Below are positions 26,135 through 36,367 of a DNA stretch of 64,000 nucleotides, in pieces. The stretch spans positions 1 through 64,000 of the forward strand of contig UCGV01000007.1 of assembly GCA_900471925.1 (NCBI GenBank), in the 5' to 3' direction. The notes beneath the pieces are model-generated. The model was given only the letters and a program-made list of their open reading frames with translations. It was not told where the DNA came from and did no database searches. The first letter of the stretch is position 1, and each line of letters starts with the position of its first letter. A program made the translations under genes and the position numbers. This stretch comes from Hyphomicrobiales bacterium (GTDB lineage: Bacteria; Pseudomonadota; Alphaproteobacteria; Rhizobiales; Rhizobiaceae).

Positions 26135-27733
26135 TCAGGCCTTCTTGGTTGCGTGGTGGAAGCGCCAGCGCGCATATCCACTCTGCACCTTGTAGCCGAG
26201 GTCGAGACGGGCATTACGAGCCACCGTGAAGGAGAGCGTCGACATGCCGATCAGCGGCAGGTCGCGCAGAACCTGAAGCTCGATCTGCTGGCAATAATCG
26301 ACATAGGACTTGTAGTCGGTCGCCTGCAGCGCCTTGGCGAGCAGATCGTCGACACCAGGGATGACGACGCCATAGTGGCTGTAGTTGATGCCGCCGGAAC
26401 CATCCGGCTTGACTTCCGCCTTGGTCGAAAGCTGCTGCGTATAGAGCTGCGTCGGGATCGGCGGATAGCTCGAGGAATGCAGCGCCAGCGTGTTCTTGTC
26501 GTGCTGATTGTCAGCATGATAGGCGGTGTGATCGCCGATATGCAGGTTCATGCGCATGCCGACGGCACGCAGCTGCTCCTGCACGATCAGCATGATCGAG
26601 GCATAATCTTCGCGCTGGCTGACATTGCTCTCGAAATCGAAGCCATCCGGGAAACCGGCTTCGGCGAGCAAGGCCTTGGCCTTTTCCGGATCGTAATTGT
26701 ACTGCAGCTCCGGCGGCAGGTCTTCGGTCTTGAAGCCGCCCGGGAAGTTTTCGGGCTGCAGGTCGGCGGTAAAGCCGCCCATCGGCTTCATCGCCTCGGC
26801 AACTGCGTGGCGATCGACAGCATACATGATCGCCTGACGCACCTTGATATTGTCGAATGGCTTGCGCTTCAGGTTGATATGCAGCGTGTTGAACGAACCC
26901 GGCGAGGTCATGTCGAACAGCAGCGTAGGGTCGCGCTGCAGCATGGAATCGACCCAGCCCGGTGCGCGAACGGCCTCGATCATATCGACATCGCCTGCCA
27001 GCAGCGCCAGCGTGCGCGCAGTGGTATCGGCGATATAGACGGATTCAACCTTGGCGACCTTCGCCTTTTCGCCCCAGTAGCCTTCGTGACGCTTCAGCGC
27101 CGTGCCCCACTTGCTGTCGAAACGCGTGAGCTCGTAGGGACCAGTGCCGACAGCATCGGTCTTGAACTTGTCCGCACCGATCTGGTCGACGGCCTTCTTG
27201 GAGACGATCGAGGTATTGTTGAGGAAGATCGACGTGCCCAGCAGGTTGACGTCGGAATTCTTCAGCGTGATGACGACCTCGTAGGGGCCGTTTGCGACGA
27301 CGTCGGCGATATTGGCCAGGATCGGCTTGTTCGTTCCGTCGGCCATCGCACGCTTGAAGGAGAAGACGACGTCTTCGGACGTCATTTCGCCGAAGCCCTT
27401 ATGGAACTGCACACCCTGGCGCAGCTTGAAGGTCCATGTCTTGGCGTCCGACGAGGACGACCATTCGGTGGCGAGCGTCGGGCGATACTGGTCCGGCGTC
27501 GTGGCAAAAGTGCCGTCATCGGGACGCACGAGCTGTTCGTACATCTGCTCGGTCGCCCAGTTGTCGCCGCCCTGCGTCGTGTAGTTCGGATCACTGCTGC
27601 GCGGACCGTTGGCGGCAATGCCGATACGGATCGTATCGGGGTCGCTGGCGGCGCGTGCAAAGGTGGTGCCAAGCACGCTCACCGCAGCGGTGGCAGCACT
27701 CAATTCCAGAAATTGGCGTCTTCTCAAGTTCAT
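26135..27733 (-). CDS. Family 5 extracellular substrate-binding protein
   Basis: A 532-residue periplasmic binding protein for the DppBCDF-like importer. The N-terminus NLRRRQFLELSAATAAVS is a twin-arginine-type export signal, with a likely cut after FARA. SBP family 5 signs include the start TIRIGIAANGPRSSDPNYTT, the TWTFKLRQGVQFHKG region and EDVVFSFKRAM. The ATG at 27733 follows GGGAGGAAA; an in-frame start five codons upstream overlaps that site. Family members bind di- or oligopeptides, oligosaccharides, opines or nickel. The neighbouring sugar-acid dehydratase-like gene makes a sugar-derived ligand likely, but this is inference. Confidence 0.9.
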   Translation of the reverse strand: MNLRRRQFLELSAATAAVSVLGTTFARAASDPDTIRIGIAANGPRSSDPNYTTQGGDNWATEQMYEQLVRPDDGTFATTPDQYRPTLATEWSSSSDAKTWTFKLRQGVQFHKGFGEMTSEDVVFSFKRAMADGTNKPILANIADVVANGPYEVVITLKNSDVNLLGTSIFLNNTSIVSKKAVDQIGADKFKTDAVGTGPYELTRFDSKWGTALKRHEGYWGEKAKVAKVESVYIADTTARTLALLAGDVDMIEAVRAPGWVDSMLQRDPTLLFDMTSPGSFNTLHINLKRKPFDNIKVRQAIMYAVDRHAVAEAMKPMGGFTADLQPENFPGGFKTEDLPPELQYNYDPEKAKALLAEAGFPDGFDFESNVSQREDYASIMLIVQEQLRAVGMRMNLHIGDHTAYHADNQHDKNTLALHSSSYPPIPTQLYTQQLSTKAEVKPDGSGGINYSHYGVVIPGVDDLLAKALQATDYKSYVDYCQQIELQVLRDLPLIGMSTLSFTVARNARLDLGYKVQSGYARWRFHHATKKA

Positions 27734-27760
27734 GACATTTCCTCCCATGTGTCAGAATAT

Positions 27761-28873
27761 TCAGCTTCGCCGTTTATCGAGCTCGGCATCGTTGACGATC
27801 AGGCCGAGACCCGGACCTGACGGCACCTTGAACTTGCCGTCCTCCGGGATCGGCGGATTGGCGAAGCCGACATGCATGCGCGTCGACGGATCGGAGAATT
27901 CGGCAGGCTTGGTGTTGTGCATCAGTGTCGCCAGTACGTGCAGGTTCGCGACATGGGCGATCATCGGCTGGGTCTGGTGCGGAACGAGTTCGACGCCGTG
28001 GGCAAAGCAGATCGCGGCGCATTGCATGAGGCCGGTGATGCCGCCCATCTTGACGATATCAGGCTGCACCATGCGCACGCCGGCATTGATCATGTCGACG
28101 ACGGCCTGGGTCGTATAGGACTGTTCGGCAGCCGATACCGTAATGTCGAGGCGCTGGGCAACCTCGCCCATGGCGCGGACGTTGTAGTGCTGGACCGGCT
28201 CTTCAAACCAGATATAGCCGAGCTCTTCGAGTGCGCGGCCGACGCGGATGGCGCCGCCGACGGAATATTGGTTGTTGGCGTCGAAGGCGAGCGGAAAATC
28301 ATCGCCCACCAGCTTGCGAACGGCCTTGGCCTTGGCGATGTCACCCGGAATATCGTAATCTTGGCGGGTGCGGTCGCCGTCCCAGCGGATCTTGATGGCG
28401 GCCGGCTTTTCGGTCCTCCAGCGCTGCTCCACCACGCGAACCGTTTCATCGACGGTGCGGCCGGCATTATTACCGACTGAGGCATAAAAGGGCATTTCCG
28501 TGCGCCAGGCACCACCGAGCAGTTTGTAGACCGGCAGATTGAAGTGCTTGCCCTTGATGTCCCAGAGAGCGATGTCGAGGGCCGCGAGGGCACCGGTGAC
28601 AGCACCTTCCGGGCCGAGCTTCACATATTTATGAAGCAGCCGATCGTAAATCATGGCCTGATCGAGCGCATCGGCGCCGACGAGCGAGTCCGCGAAATCC
28701 CTGATGACGCCGAGCGAGTGCTCGCCACCCATCATCGGCGAAGCTTCACCATGGCCGACAATACCGTCCTCGGTCGTCACGCGCACAAAAGCTGTGCGGC
28801 GGCCCGGCGGCTCATTGGGTTCCCACTTCACCTGAAAAGCTTCGACGGATTTGATGATCGTACCCACTGGCAT
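27761..28873 (-). CDS. Mandelate racemase/muconate lactonizing family enzyme, probable sugar-acid dehydratase
   Basis: A 370-residue enolase-superfamily enzyme. Candidate catalytic residues are K and R in AAIKIRWDGD, metal ligands in LAFDANNQY, WFEEPVQ and SAAEQSYTT, and an Asp/His pair (QPDIVKMGG and LVPHQTQP). The His at the end of strand 7 is a mandelate-racemase-group feature and argues against the dipeptide-epimerase group, which uses Lys. The exact acid substrate cannot be read. The ATG at 28873 is the first in-frame ATG; a TTG at 28933 overlaps the operator region. It leads an operon with the ABC importer and faces LacI-type dyads. Confidence 0.82.
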   Translation of the reverse strand: MPVGTIIKSVEAFQVKWEPNEPPGRRTAFVRVTTEDGIVGHGEASPMMGGEHSLGVIRDFADSLVGADALDQAMIYDRLLHKYVKLGPEGAVTGALAALDIALWDIKGKHFNLPVYKLLGGAWRTEMPFYASVGNNAGRTVDETVRVVEQRWRTEKPAAIKIRWDGDRTRQDYDIPGDIAKAKAVRKLVGDDFPLAFDANNQYSVGGAIRVGRALEELGYIWFEEPVQHYNVRAMGEVAQRLDITVSAAEQSYTTQAVVDMINAGVRMVQPDIVKMGGITGLMQCAAICFAHGVELVPHQTQPMIAHVANLHVLATLMHNTKPAEFSDPSTRMHVGFANPPIPEDGKFKVPSGPGLGLIVNDAELDKRRS

Positions 28874-28934
28874 TCCCTCGGAGAACGGACGTTTTTCAGC
28901 GCCGGTGTTGTTGTTGATCGGAGCATCTTCCAAA

Positions 28935-28950
28935 GTGCATCCGTATGCAA
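28935..28950. promoter_or_regulatory. LacI-type operator near the dehydratase gene
   Basis: GTGCAT-CCGT-ATGCAA is a near-perfect dyad whose core matches the site at 29157-29172. It lies 62-77 bases upstream of the dehydratase start, a position suitable for repression. LacI-family operators are usually such 16-20-base palindromes. Confidence 0.7.
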
Positions 28951-29156
28951 CACGGTGATTGATTTGAAATTGGAACAGGTTTTATGTCAGAATCTGCAAA
29001 AATACAGTTCACTGGGCATACTACATAAGCGATACGTAAAATTCCTTATTTTGTAGTACTTTTTAATGCTGCAGCGCACATATCCGTATCGTTACCCAAC
29101 GCGAAACGCGATCGAAGAAAGAATTAGCGGCTACGCATAGGAAGCAGTTGAAATTA

Positions 29157-29172
29157 TTGCATCCGAATGCAA
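29157..29172. promoter_or_regulatory. LacI-type operator near the LacI gene
   Basis: TTGCAT-CCGA-ATGCAA is a perfect 6-4-6 inverted repeat, 42-57 bases ahead of the LacI start. With the matching site 222 bases away, repression by looping plus autoregulation is plausible. Confidence 0.72.
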
Positions 29173-29213
29173 CAAGGTAATGAGGTAGAGACTGGCAACC
29201 GGGGAAATAGATC

Positions 29214-30281
29214 ATGCGCAAACAGGGATTGCCGCCCTTACAGGGGGAAGCGTCCGGTGAAGCGTTCAGCCGTAAGCCGATTACGGCCCGAGAACTCGCG
29301 CGAATGCTCGGCGTCAGCCAGTCGGCCGTCTCGCGCGCCTTCACGCCGGGTGCCAGCATCGCGGCCGATCTGCGCGAGCGGATCCTGAAATATGCGGCCG
29401 AGATCGACTATCAGCCAAACGCAATCGCCAGCATGCTCTCGAAGAGCCGCACGAACATCATCGGCATCGTCGTCTCCGACATGCAGAACCCCTTCTATCC
29501 GGGCCTGATCGAGAAACTCTCCCGCTCGCTGCAGCGCATCGGCCTGCAGAGCCTTCTCTTCAACATCACCAAAGGCTCCAATCTCGAAGAACAGCTGTCC
29601 GCCCTGCGGCGCTACAATGTGGATGCCGTCATCGTGATTTCAGCGACGATCCTGTCGGGCTCCACCCTGAGCTGGGCGACGGAAGGCCGGCCGGCCATCC
29701 TGATCAATCGCGTTATCGAGGATACAAATCTGAGCTGCGTGGCCTGCAACAACATCGAGGGCGCACGGGCTATTGCCGATCATTTTCATAGCCAGGGCGC
29801 CCGCCGGGTCGCCTACGTCGCAGGTCTCAGCCACACGACCACCAACCGCGAGCGGCAGAACGGATTCGTGACGCGCATTGCCGAACTCGGCATGACACTA
29901 AGCGCGCAGATCGAGGGGCGGGAGTACAGCTATCATGCCGGCCGCAAGGCTGCGCTCGAAATCGCCGCGAAGAAGAGTACCGATGCCATCTTCTTCGCCA
30001 ACGACATTCTGGCGATCGGCGGCATCGACGCACTTCGGGAGGAGGCTGGCTGCCGTATCCCCGACGATATCTATGTTGCCGGCTTCGACGATATTCCGAT
30101 GGCCGATTGGCCGCACTACAGCCTCACCACTTTTCGCCAGCCGGTCGATGAGATCGTGCGCGTCGTCGTGGAAATGATCGAAGGTGACACGTCGGCGCTG
30201 CTCAGGGCCGCGACGACGATCCGGCTCTCGGGTGAGCTTATCGAGCGTCGCTCGACCGGCGTGGTGCAGAAGACCCAGTGA
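29214..30281 (+). CDS. LacI-family transcriptional regulator
   Basis: A 355-residue repressor-type protein. The helix-turn-helix is near residues 23-50 (ITARELARMLGVSQSAVSRA), followed by the hinge-like region YQPNAIASMLSKSRTNIIGI. The periplasmic-binding-like sensor domain includes VVSDMQNPFYPGLIEKLSRS, then DAIFFANDILAIGGIDALRE and VAGFDDIPMADWPHYSLTT. It likely senses a sugar or sugar acid. A GGGGAAA ribosome site precedes the ATG. The divergent dehydratase/ABC operon and the two matched dyads make it the probable local regulator. Confidence 0.92.
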   Translation: MRKQGLPPLQGEASGEAFSRKPITARELARMLGVSQSAVSRAFTPGASIAADLRERILKYAAEIDYQPNAIASMLSKSRTNIIGIVVSDMQNPFYPGLIEKLSRSLQRIGLQSLLFNITKGSNLEEQLSALRRYNVDAVIVISATILSGSTLSWATEGRPAILINRVIEDTNLSCVACNNIEGARAIADHFHSQGARRVAYVAGLSHTTTNRERQNGFVTRIAELGMTLSAQIEGREYSYHAGRKAALEIAAKKSTDAIFFANDILAIGGIDALREEAGCRIPDDIYVAGFDDIPMADWPHYSLTTFRQPVDEIVRVVVEMIEGDTSALLRAATTIRLSGELIERRSTGVVQKTQ

Positions 30282-30287
30282 ACCCGC

Positions 30288-31685
30288 TCACATATGGAGC
30301 GCGTTGCCGAGCGCTTTCAGAGCGGCTTCCATAACGGCCTCGCTCCGGGTCGGATGGGCATGGATCGTGCCCGCGATATCCTCCAGGCGCGCACCCATTT
30401 CGATGGCGAGCGCGAAGGACGCCGAGAGTTCTGAGACCCCGGCCCCCACCGCCTGGAGACCGAGAACGAGATTGGTATCGGCCCGCGCCACCACCCGCAC
30501 GAAACCCTCTTCGGCCAGCATCGTCATCGCTCGTCCATTGGCGCTGAACGGAAATTGCCCGGTTTTGATCTCGTAACCCTGAGCACGTGCTTCTGCCGGC
30601 GACAGGCCGGCGCTGACGATTTCCGGATCGGTAAAGCAGATCGCGGGAATGCAGTGCTTGTCCCAGGCCCGCTTCTTTCCGGCAACAATCTCCGCCACCA
30701 TTTCGCCCTGCGCCATCGCGCGATGCGCCAACATTGGCTCGCCGGTGACGTCGCCGATCGCATAGATGCCGCGCATGGATGTGCGGCATCGATCGTCGAT
30801 TCTGAGGAAGGGACCTGCCCTGTCGAGATCCAGCTCCTCAAGGCCGGAGTCCGAGGTGCGCGGACGGCGGCCGACGGTGACAAGTATGCGATCCGCGGCA
30901 AGGGTCTGCTGCCGGCCATCAGGCGTTTCGACGACAAGCCCGTCGCCAGCATTGGAAAGGCCGATCGCCTTCGCAGCGGTCAGGACGCGAATGCCACGTT
31001 CCGTCATCTTTCGCATGACGGGCCGCACAAGTTCGGCATCATATTGCGGTAGCACCTGCTGTGTCGCCTCAACGACCGTGACCTGCGACCCCATCTTCGC
31101 AAAGGCGATCCCGAGTTCGAGCCCGATATAGCCGCCGCCGACCACCACCAGATTTTTCGGCAATTCCCTGAGCGACAGGGCCTCGGTGGAAGACATGACC
31201 CGGCCGCCGAACGGCAGGTTCGGAAGCTCTACGGGATCGGAGCCGGTGGCGATGACGACGGTCTCGGCACGAATGATCTGCTGGCCGGTTTCCGTTTCCA
31301 CCTCGACCGTCTTGCCGTCACGAAAATGGGCTCGGCCATGGACGATCTTCACGCGTGCCTTCTGCAAGAGCCCGGAGACGCCACCCGTCAGCCGGCCGAC
31401 GATGCCGTCTTTCCAGCCGATCGTCTTTGCCAGATCGATGGAGGCGTTTTCAATGCGGATACCCATCGGGTTCTTGCCCGTCAGCATGCGCTGCGTGGCG
31501 TCGAATTCCTCAGCCGCATGGATCAGCGCCTTGGAAGGAATGCAGCCGACCGTCAGGCAGGTGCCGCCCGGCTTGCCGGCTTCGACGATGACGGTATCGA
31601 TGCCAAGCTGGCCAGCCCTGATGGCGCAGACATAACCACCGGGGCCGGCACCGATGACGAGGAGCTTGCAGACAATCTCTTTCAT
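30288..31685 (-). CDS. lpdV: Dihydrolipoyl dehydrogenase (E3) of the branched-chain keto-acid complex
   Basis: A 465-residue flavoprotein that reoxidises the lipoyl arm of the E2 with NAD+. The FAD site is VIGAGPGGYVCAIRAGQLG, and the redox-active disulfide is in GGTCLTVGCIPSK; Thr replaces the Asn usual at one position. The NAD site is VVGGGYIGLELGIAFAKMG. Near the C-terminus IHAHPTRSEAVMEAAL holds the His-Glu pair. It starts three bases after the E2 stop and is the last gene of the operon. The context separates it from the pyruvate or 2-oxoglutarate E3. Confidence 0.93.
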   Translation of the reverse strand: MKEIVCKLLVIGAGPGGYVCAIRAGQLGIDTVIVEAGKPGGTCLTVGCIPSKALIHAAEEFDATQRMLTGKNPMGIRIENASIDLAKTIGWKDGIVGRLTGGVSGLLQKARVKIVHGRAHFRDGKTVEVETETGQQIIRAETVVIATGSDPVELPNLPFGGRVMSSTEALSLRELPKNLVVVGGGYIGLELGIAFAKMGSQVTVVEATQQVLPQYDAELVRPVMRKMTERGIRVLTAAKAIGLSNAGDGLVVETPDGRQQTLAADRILVTVGRRPRTSDSGLEELDLDRAGPFLRIDDRCRTSMRGIYAIGDVTGEPMLAHRAMAQGEMVAEIVAGKKRAWDKHCIPAICFTDPEIVSAGLSPAEARAQGYEIKTGQFPFSANGRAMTMLAEEGFVRVVARADTNLVLGLQAVGAGVSELSASFALAIEMGARLEDIAGTIHAHPTRSEAVMEAALKALGNALHM

Positions 31686-31688
31686 GGC

Positions 31689-32918
31689 TCAGCCTTCGAT
31701 GAAAATGAGCGCCGGCGTTTCGAGCAGCGTCCGGATGCGCTGCACGAAGGTCGCGGCATCCCAGCCGTCGATGATGCGGTGATCGAAGCTGGAGGAGAGG
31801 TTCATCATCTTGCGCGGCACGAATTGCGTGCCGTCCCATACCGGACGGGTGGCAATCTTGTTGACGCCGATGATCGCCACTTCCGGGTGGTTGATGACGG
31901 GGGTGGAAACGATTCCGCCGAGCGCGCCGAGCGAACTGATGGTGATCGTCGAGCCTGAGAGTTCGTCCCGCGTCGCAGTGCCTGAGCGCGCAGCTTCCGC
32001 CAGCCGGTTCATCTCGACGGCGCAGTCGAAGATGCCGCGTGCCTCGGCATGACGCACAACCGGCACGGTAAGACCCGCGGGCGTCTGCGTGGCAATGCCG
32101 ATATGCACGGCGCTGTGGCGCGTGATGATGCCGGCATCATCATCGAAAGTGGCATTGACATCCGGCTGGCCGGATATCGCCTTGACGAGAGCCCGCATGA
32201 GGAAGGGCAGTATTGTGAGTTTGGGATGCTCGGCCTTGCGGTCGGCGTTCATGGTGGCGCGCAGCTCCTCGAGTGCCGTCATGTCCACTTCCTCCACATA
32301 GGTGATGTGAGGAATGCGCGAGGTGGAAAGCACCATCTTCTCGGCAATGCGGCGACGAAGGCCCGTCAGCTTGATCTCCTCGGTCGCTGTCTTCTTCGCC
32401 AGACCGGAACGCACGGAAGCCGGTGCCGCGCCCTGGTTCAGATATTGCTCGACATCCTCTCGCAGGATACGTCCGGCCGGCCCGCTGCCTTGCACCTGCC
32501 GCAGGTCCACGCCGCTCTCGCGGGCAAAAAGCCGAACAGACGGTGCGGCAAGCGGCTTTTCTACCGGCGTAGCTGTCGGCGCGACTGCCTTTGGAGCGGG
32601 CTTCGGAACCTCAGCCTTCACCGGCTCTGCAGATGGCGGTTGAGGGACGGCTGCAGGCTCTGGCTCGACGGCCGCGCCTGCTGTCTCGATGCGCACCAGT
32701 GGTGCCTTTACCGCGATACGGTCGCCGACCTCGCCGGCAAGCCATGTCACGGTGCCATTGACCGGCGAAGGAATTTCGACGGTCGCCTTGTCAGTCATGA
32801 CGGCGGCGATCACCATGTCCTCGCGCACCGGATCGCCAGTTTTCACATGCCATTCAACAAGTTCTGCCTCAGCGACACCCTCCCCGACATCAGGCATTTT
32901 GATGACGAATTCGCCCAT
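31689..32918 (-). CDS. bkdB: Branched-chain keto-acid dehydrogenase E2 (lipoamide acyltransferase)
   Basis: A 409-residue core enzyme of the complex. It has a lipoyl domain with the modified Lys in VMTDKATVEIPSPVNGTV near residue 45, an Ala/Pro-rich flexible linker (about 80-130), a peripheral subunit-binding domain (PSVRLFARESGVDL) and a catalytic domain ending with the DHRIIDGWDAA motif holding His and Asp. It transfers branched acyl groups to CoA. It lies three bases after the E1 beta gene. Confidence 0.93.
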   Translation of the reverse strand: MGEFVIKMPDVGEGVAEAELVEWHVKTGDPVREDMVIAAVMTDKATVEIPSPVNGTVTWLAGEVGDRIAVKAPLVRIETAGAAVEPEPAAVPQPPSAEPVKAEVPKPAPKAVAPTATPVEKPLAAPSVRLFARESGVDLRQVQGSGPAGRILREDVEQYLNQGAAPASVRSGLAKKTATEEIKLTGLRRRIAEKMVLSTSRIPHITYVEEVDMTALEELRATMNADRKAEHPKLTILPFLMRALVKAISGQPDVNATFDDDAGIITRHSAVHIGIATQTPAGLTVPVVRHAEARGIFDCAVEMNRLAEAARSGTATRDELSGSTITISSLGALGGIVSTPVINHPEVAIIGVNKIATRPVWDGTQFVPRKMMNLSSSFDHRIIDGWDAATFVQRIRTLLETPALIFIEG

Positions 32919-32921
32919 GGC

Positions 32922-33935
32922 TCAGGCCTCCATCACTTCGGCAAGCGCGCGGCCGACGCGGCCGGGTCCGGGGAAATAATCCCACTCCTGCGCATGCGGA
33001 TAGGGCGTATCCCAGCCGGCGACGCGCACGACCGGGGCTTCGAGCTGATAAAAGCAATGTTCCTGCACCAGCGACACGATCTCAGCCCCGAACCCCGAGG
33101 TCAGTGTCGCTTCGTGAACGACGACGCAGCGCCCGGTCTTGGTGACGGATTTGACAATCGTATCGAGATCCAGCGGCAGGAGGCTTCTGAGATCAATCAC
33201 TTCCGCATCGATGCCCGCATCCTCAGCGGCGGCAAGCGCCACATGCACCATGGTGCCATAGGCGATGACCGTTACGGCCGAGCCCTGACGCCGCACCTCG
33301 GCCTTGCCGATCGGAATCGTATAATGTTCCTCCGGCACCTCACCGAGATCGTGCTTCAACCATGGTGTTACCGGCCGCTCGTGATGACCGTCGAAAGGTC
33401 CATTATAGAGCCGCTTCGGCTCCAGGAACATGACGGGATCCGGATCCTCGATCGCTGAAATCAGCAGGCCCTTGGCGTCGTAGGGATTGGAGGGAACGAC
33501 CACTTTCAGGCCGCAGACATGGGTAAACAGCGCCTCCGGGCTCTGGCTGTGCGTCTGGCCGCCGAAAATGCCGCCGCCGGTCGGCATGCGCACGACGATC
33601 GGGCAGGTGAAATCGCCGTTGGAGCGGTAGCGGATACGGGCTGCCTCCTGCGTCAGCTGATCATAAGCCGGATACATGTAGTCAGCGAACTGGATTTCGA
33701 CGCAGGGCTTGAGGCCATAGGCTGCCATGCCGATCGCCGTACCCACGATGCCGGATTCGCTGATCGGCGTGTCGAAGCAGCGCGTCTTGCCGTATTTTGC
33801 CTGCAGGCCCTGCGTGCAGCGGAAGACGCCGCCGAAATAGCCGGCATCCTCGCCGAAGACCACGACATTGTCGTCTCTAGCCATCGAGACATCCATGGCG
33901 CTGCGCACCGCCTCGATCATCGTCATACGAGCCAT
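32922..33935 (-). CDS. bkdA2: Branched-chain keto-acid dehydrogenase E1 beta subunit
   Basis: A 337-residue thiamine-diphosphate-dependent subunit that decarboxylates branched 2-oxo acids together with E1 alpha. It starts MARMTMIEAVRSAMDVSMA and has VFGEDAGYFGGVFRCTQGL with the conserved Glu, and FADYMYPAYDQLTQEAARI. The ATG at 33935 lies one base past the E1 alpha stop, which decides the start. Upstream in-frame residues belong to E1 alpha in another frame. Confidence 0.93.
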   Translation of the reverse strand: MARMTMIEAVRSAMDVSMARDDNVVVFGEDAGYFGGVFRCTQGLQAKYGKTRCFDTPISESGIVGTAIGMAAYGLKPCVEIQFADYMYPAYDQLTQEAARIRYRSNGDFTCPIVVRMPTGGGIFGGQTHSQSPEALFTHVCGLKVVVPSNPYDAKGLLISAIEDPDPVMFLEPKRLYNGPFDGHHERPVTPWLKHDLGEVPEEHYTIPIGKAEVRRQGSAVTVIAYGTMVHVALAAAEDAGIDAEVIDLRSLLPLDLDTIVKSVTKTGRCVVVHEATLTSGFGAEIVSLVQEHCFYQLEAPVVRVAGWDTPYPHAQEWDYFPGPGRVGRALAEVMEA

Positions 33936-33936
33936 G

Positions 33937-35187
<1,251 letters not shown>

Positions 35188-35229
35188 TTATCGGCCCTGC
35201 TCCTCTCCTCCAGAAGCCGGACCTTATTG

Positions 35230-36357
35230 TTATAGGTTGCGGGCAATCACCATGCGCTGCACGTCACTCGTTCCTTCATAGATCTGGCAGATGCGCACAT
35301 CGCGATAGATGCGCTCCACCGGATAATCGGCCATATAGCCGTAGCCGCCATGGATCTGGATCGCGTCGGAACAGACGCGCTCGGCCATCTCCGAAGCAAA
35401 GAGCTTGGCCATCGATGCTTCCGACAGGCAAGGAAGACCCGCCTCCCGCAGCGACGCCGCATGGAATACCAGTTGACGTGCCGCCTCGATCCGAGTCGCC
35501 ATATCGGCAAGGCGAAAGGCAACCGCCTGATGTTCGACGATCGGCTTGCCGAAGGCGCTGCGCTCTCGGGCATAACCGCGTGCCGCTTCGAAAGCGGCTT
35601 TCGCCATGCCGACGGCCTGGGCGGCGATGCCGATCCGCCCTCCCTCGAGATTGGCAAGCGCGATCCGGTAGCCCTCGCCCTCCTCGCCGAGCCGAAGCTC
35701 GGCCGGAATGCGCATGCCGCTGAAGGCGATCTGGCAGGTGTCGGAGGAATGCAGTCCAAGCTTTTCCTCGACCCGGATCACCTCATAACCCGGTGTATCG
35801 GTGGGCACGATGAAAGCCGTGATACCCTTCTTGCCGGCATCCGGATCGGTGACTGCGAAGACGATAATGACCTGACCATTCTTGCCGGATGTGATGAACT
35901 GCTTGGCGCCGTCGAGCACATAGTGATCGCCATCTCGCCGCGCCCGCGTTTTCAGGTTCGACGCATCGGAGCCCGCCTGCGGCTCGGTCAGCGCAAAGCC
36001 GCCGATCCATTCGCCGCTGGCAAGCTTCGGCAGGAAGCGCTGTCGCTGCTCCTCGTTGCCGAATTTCAGGATTGGCACACAGCCGACCGAACTGTGCACG
36101 CTCATGATGGTCGAGCACGGCCCGTCGCCTGCGGCAATTTCCTCAAGAGCTGCGGCGTAGGCGATGATGCCGGTATCCGATCCGCCATAGGTCTCCGGCA
36201 CGAGCATGCCGAGCAGGCCGAGGTCGCCCATCTCCTTCAGTTCTTCGCGGGGAAAAAGCGATTCCCGGTCGCGCTTTGCAGCTCCCGGCACCAAGCGCTC
36301 CTGAGCGAAGTCGCGAGCGAGATCCCGTATCTGCTGCTGGAGTTCGGAAAGGATCAT
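35230..36357 (-). CDS. Acyl-CoA dehydrogenase (short/branched-chain type)
   Basis: A 375-residue FAD enzyme that introduces the alpha-beta double bond in acyl-CoAs. FAD and substrate motifs are [20 protein letters not shown], and the catalytic base is the Glu in [16 protein letters not shown], the usual position for butyryl- and 2-methylacyl-CoA dehydrogenases. The ATG at 36357 follows GGGAGGGG; longer in-frame starts overlap the thiolase gene. With Bkd downstream and thiolase/SDR upstream, it fits 2-methylbutyryl-CoA and isobutyryl-CoA oxidation. Confidence 0.87.
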   Translation of the reverse strand: MILSELQQQIRDLARDFAQERLVPGAAKRDRESLFPREELKEMGDLGLLGMLVPETYGGSDTGIIAYAAALEEIAAGDGPCSTIMSVHSSVGCVPILKFGNEEQRQRFLPKLASGEWIGGFALTEPQAGSDASNLKTRARRDGDHYVLDGAKQFITSGKNGQVIIVFAVTDPDAGKKGITAFIVPTDTPGYEVIRVEEKLGLHSSDTCQIAFSGMRIPAELRLGEEGEGYRIALANLEGGRIGIAAQAVGMAKAAFEAARGYARERSAFGKPIVEHQAVAFRLADMATRIEAARQLVFHAASLREAGLPCLSEASMAKLFASEMAERVCSDAIQIHGGYGYMADYPVERIYRDVRICQIYEGTSDVQRMVIARNL

Positions 36358-36367
36358 CGGCCCCTCC

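Larger units (their letters stand above)
28874..29213. other. Divergent control region between the dehydratase operon and the LacI gene
   Basis: This 340-base AT-rich gap holds no supported gene. It carries two near-identical dyads (28935-28950 and 29157-29172), each close to one of the divergent starts. Short frames here lack ribosome sites. Confidence 0.7.

Noticed and set aside
25571..27820. 749-codon plus-strand frame opposite the importer genes
   Set aside because: It covers three genes with clear family motifs on the minus strand; its own translation is low in hydrophobic order and has no domain.
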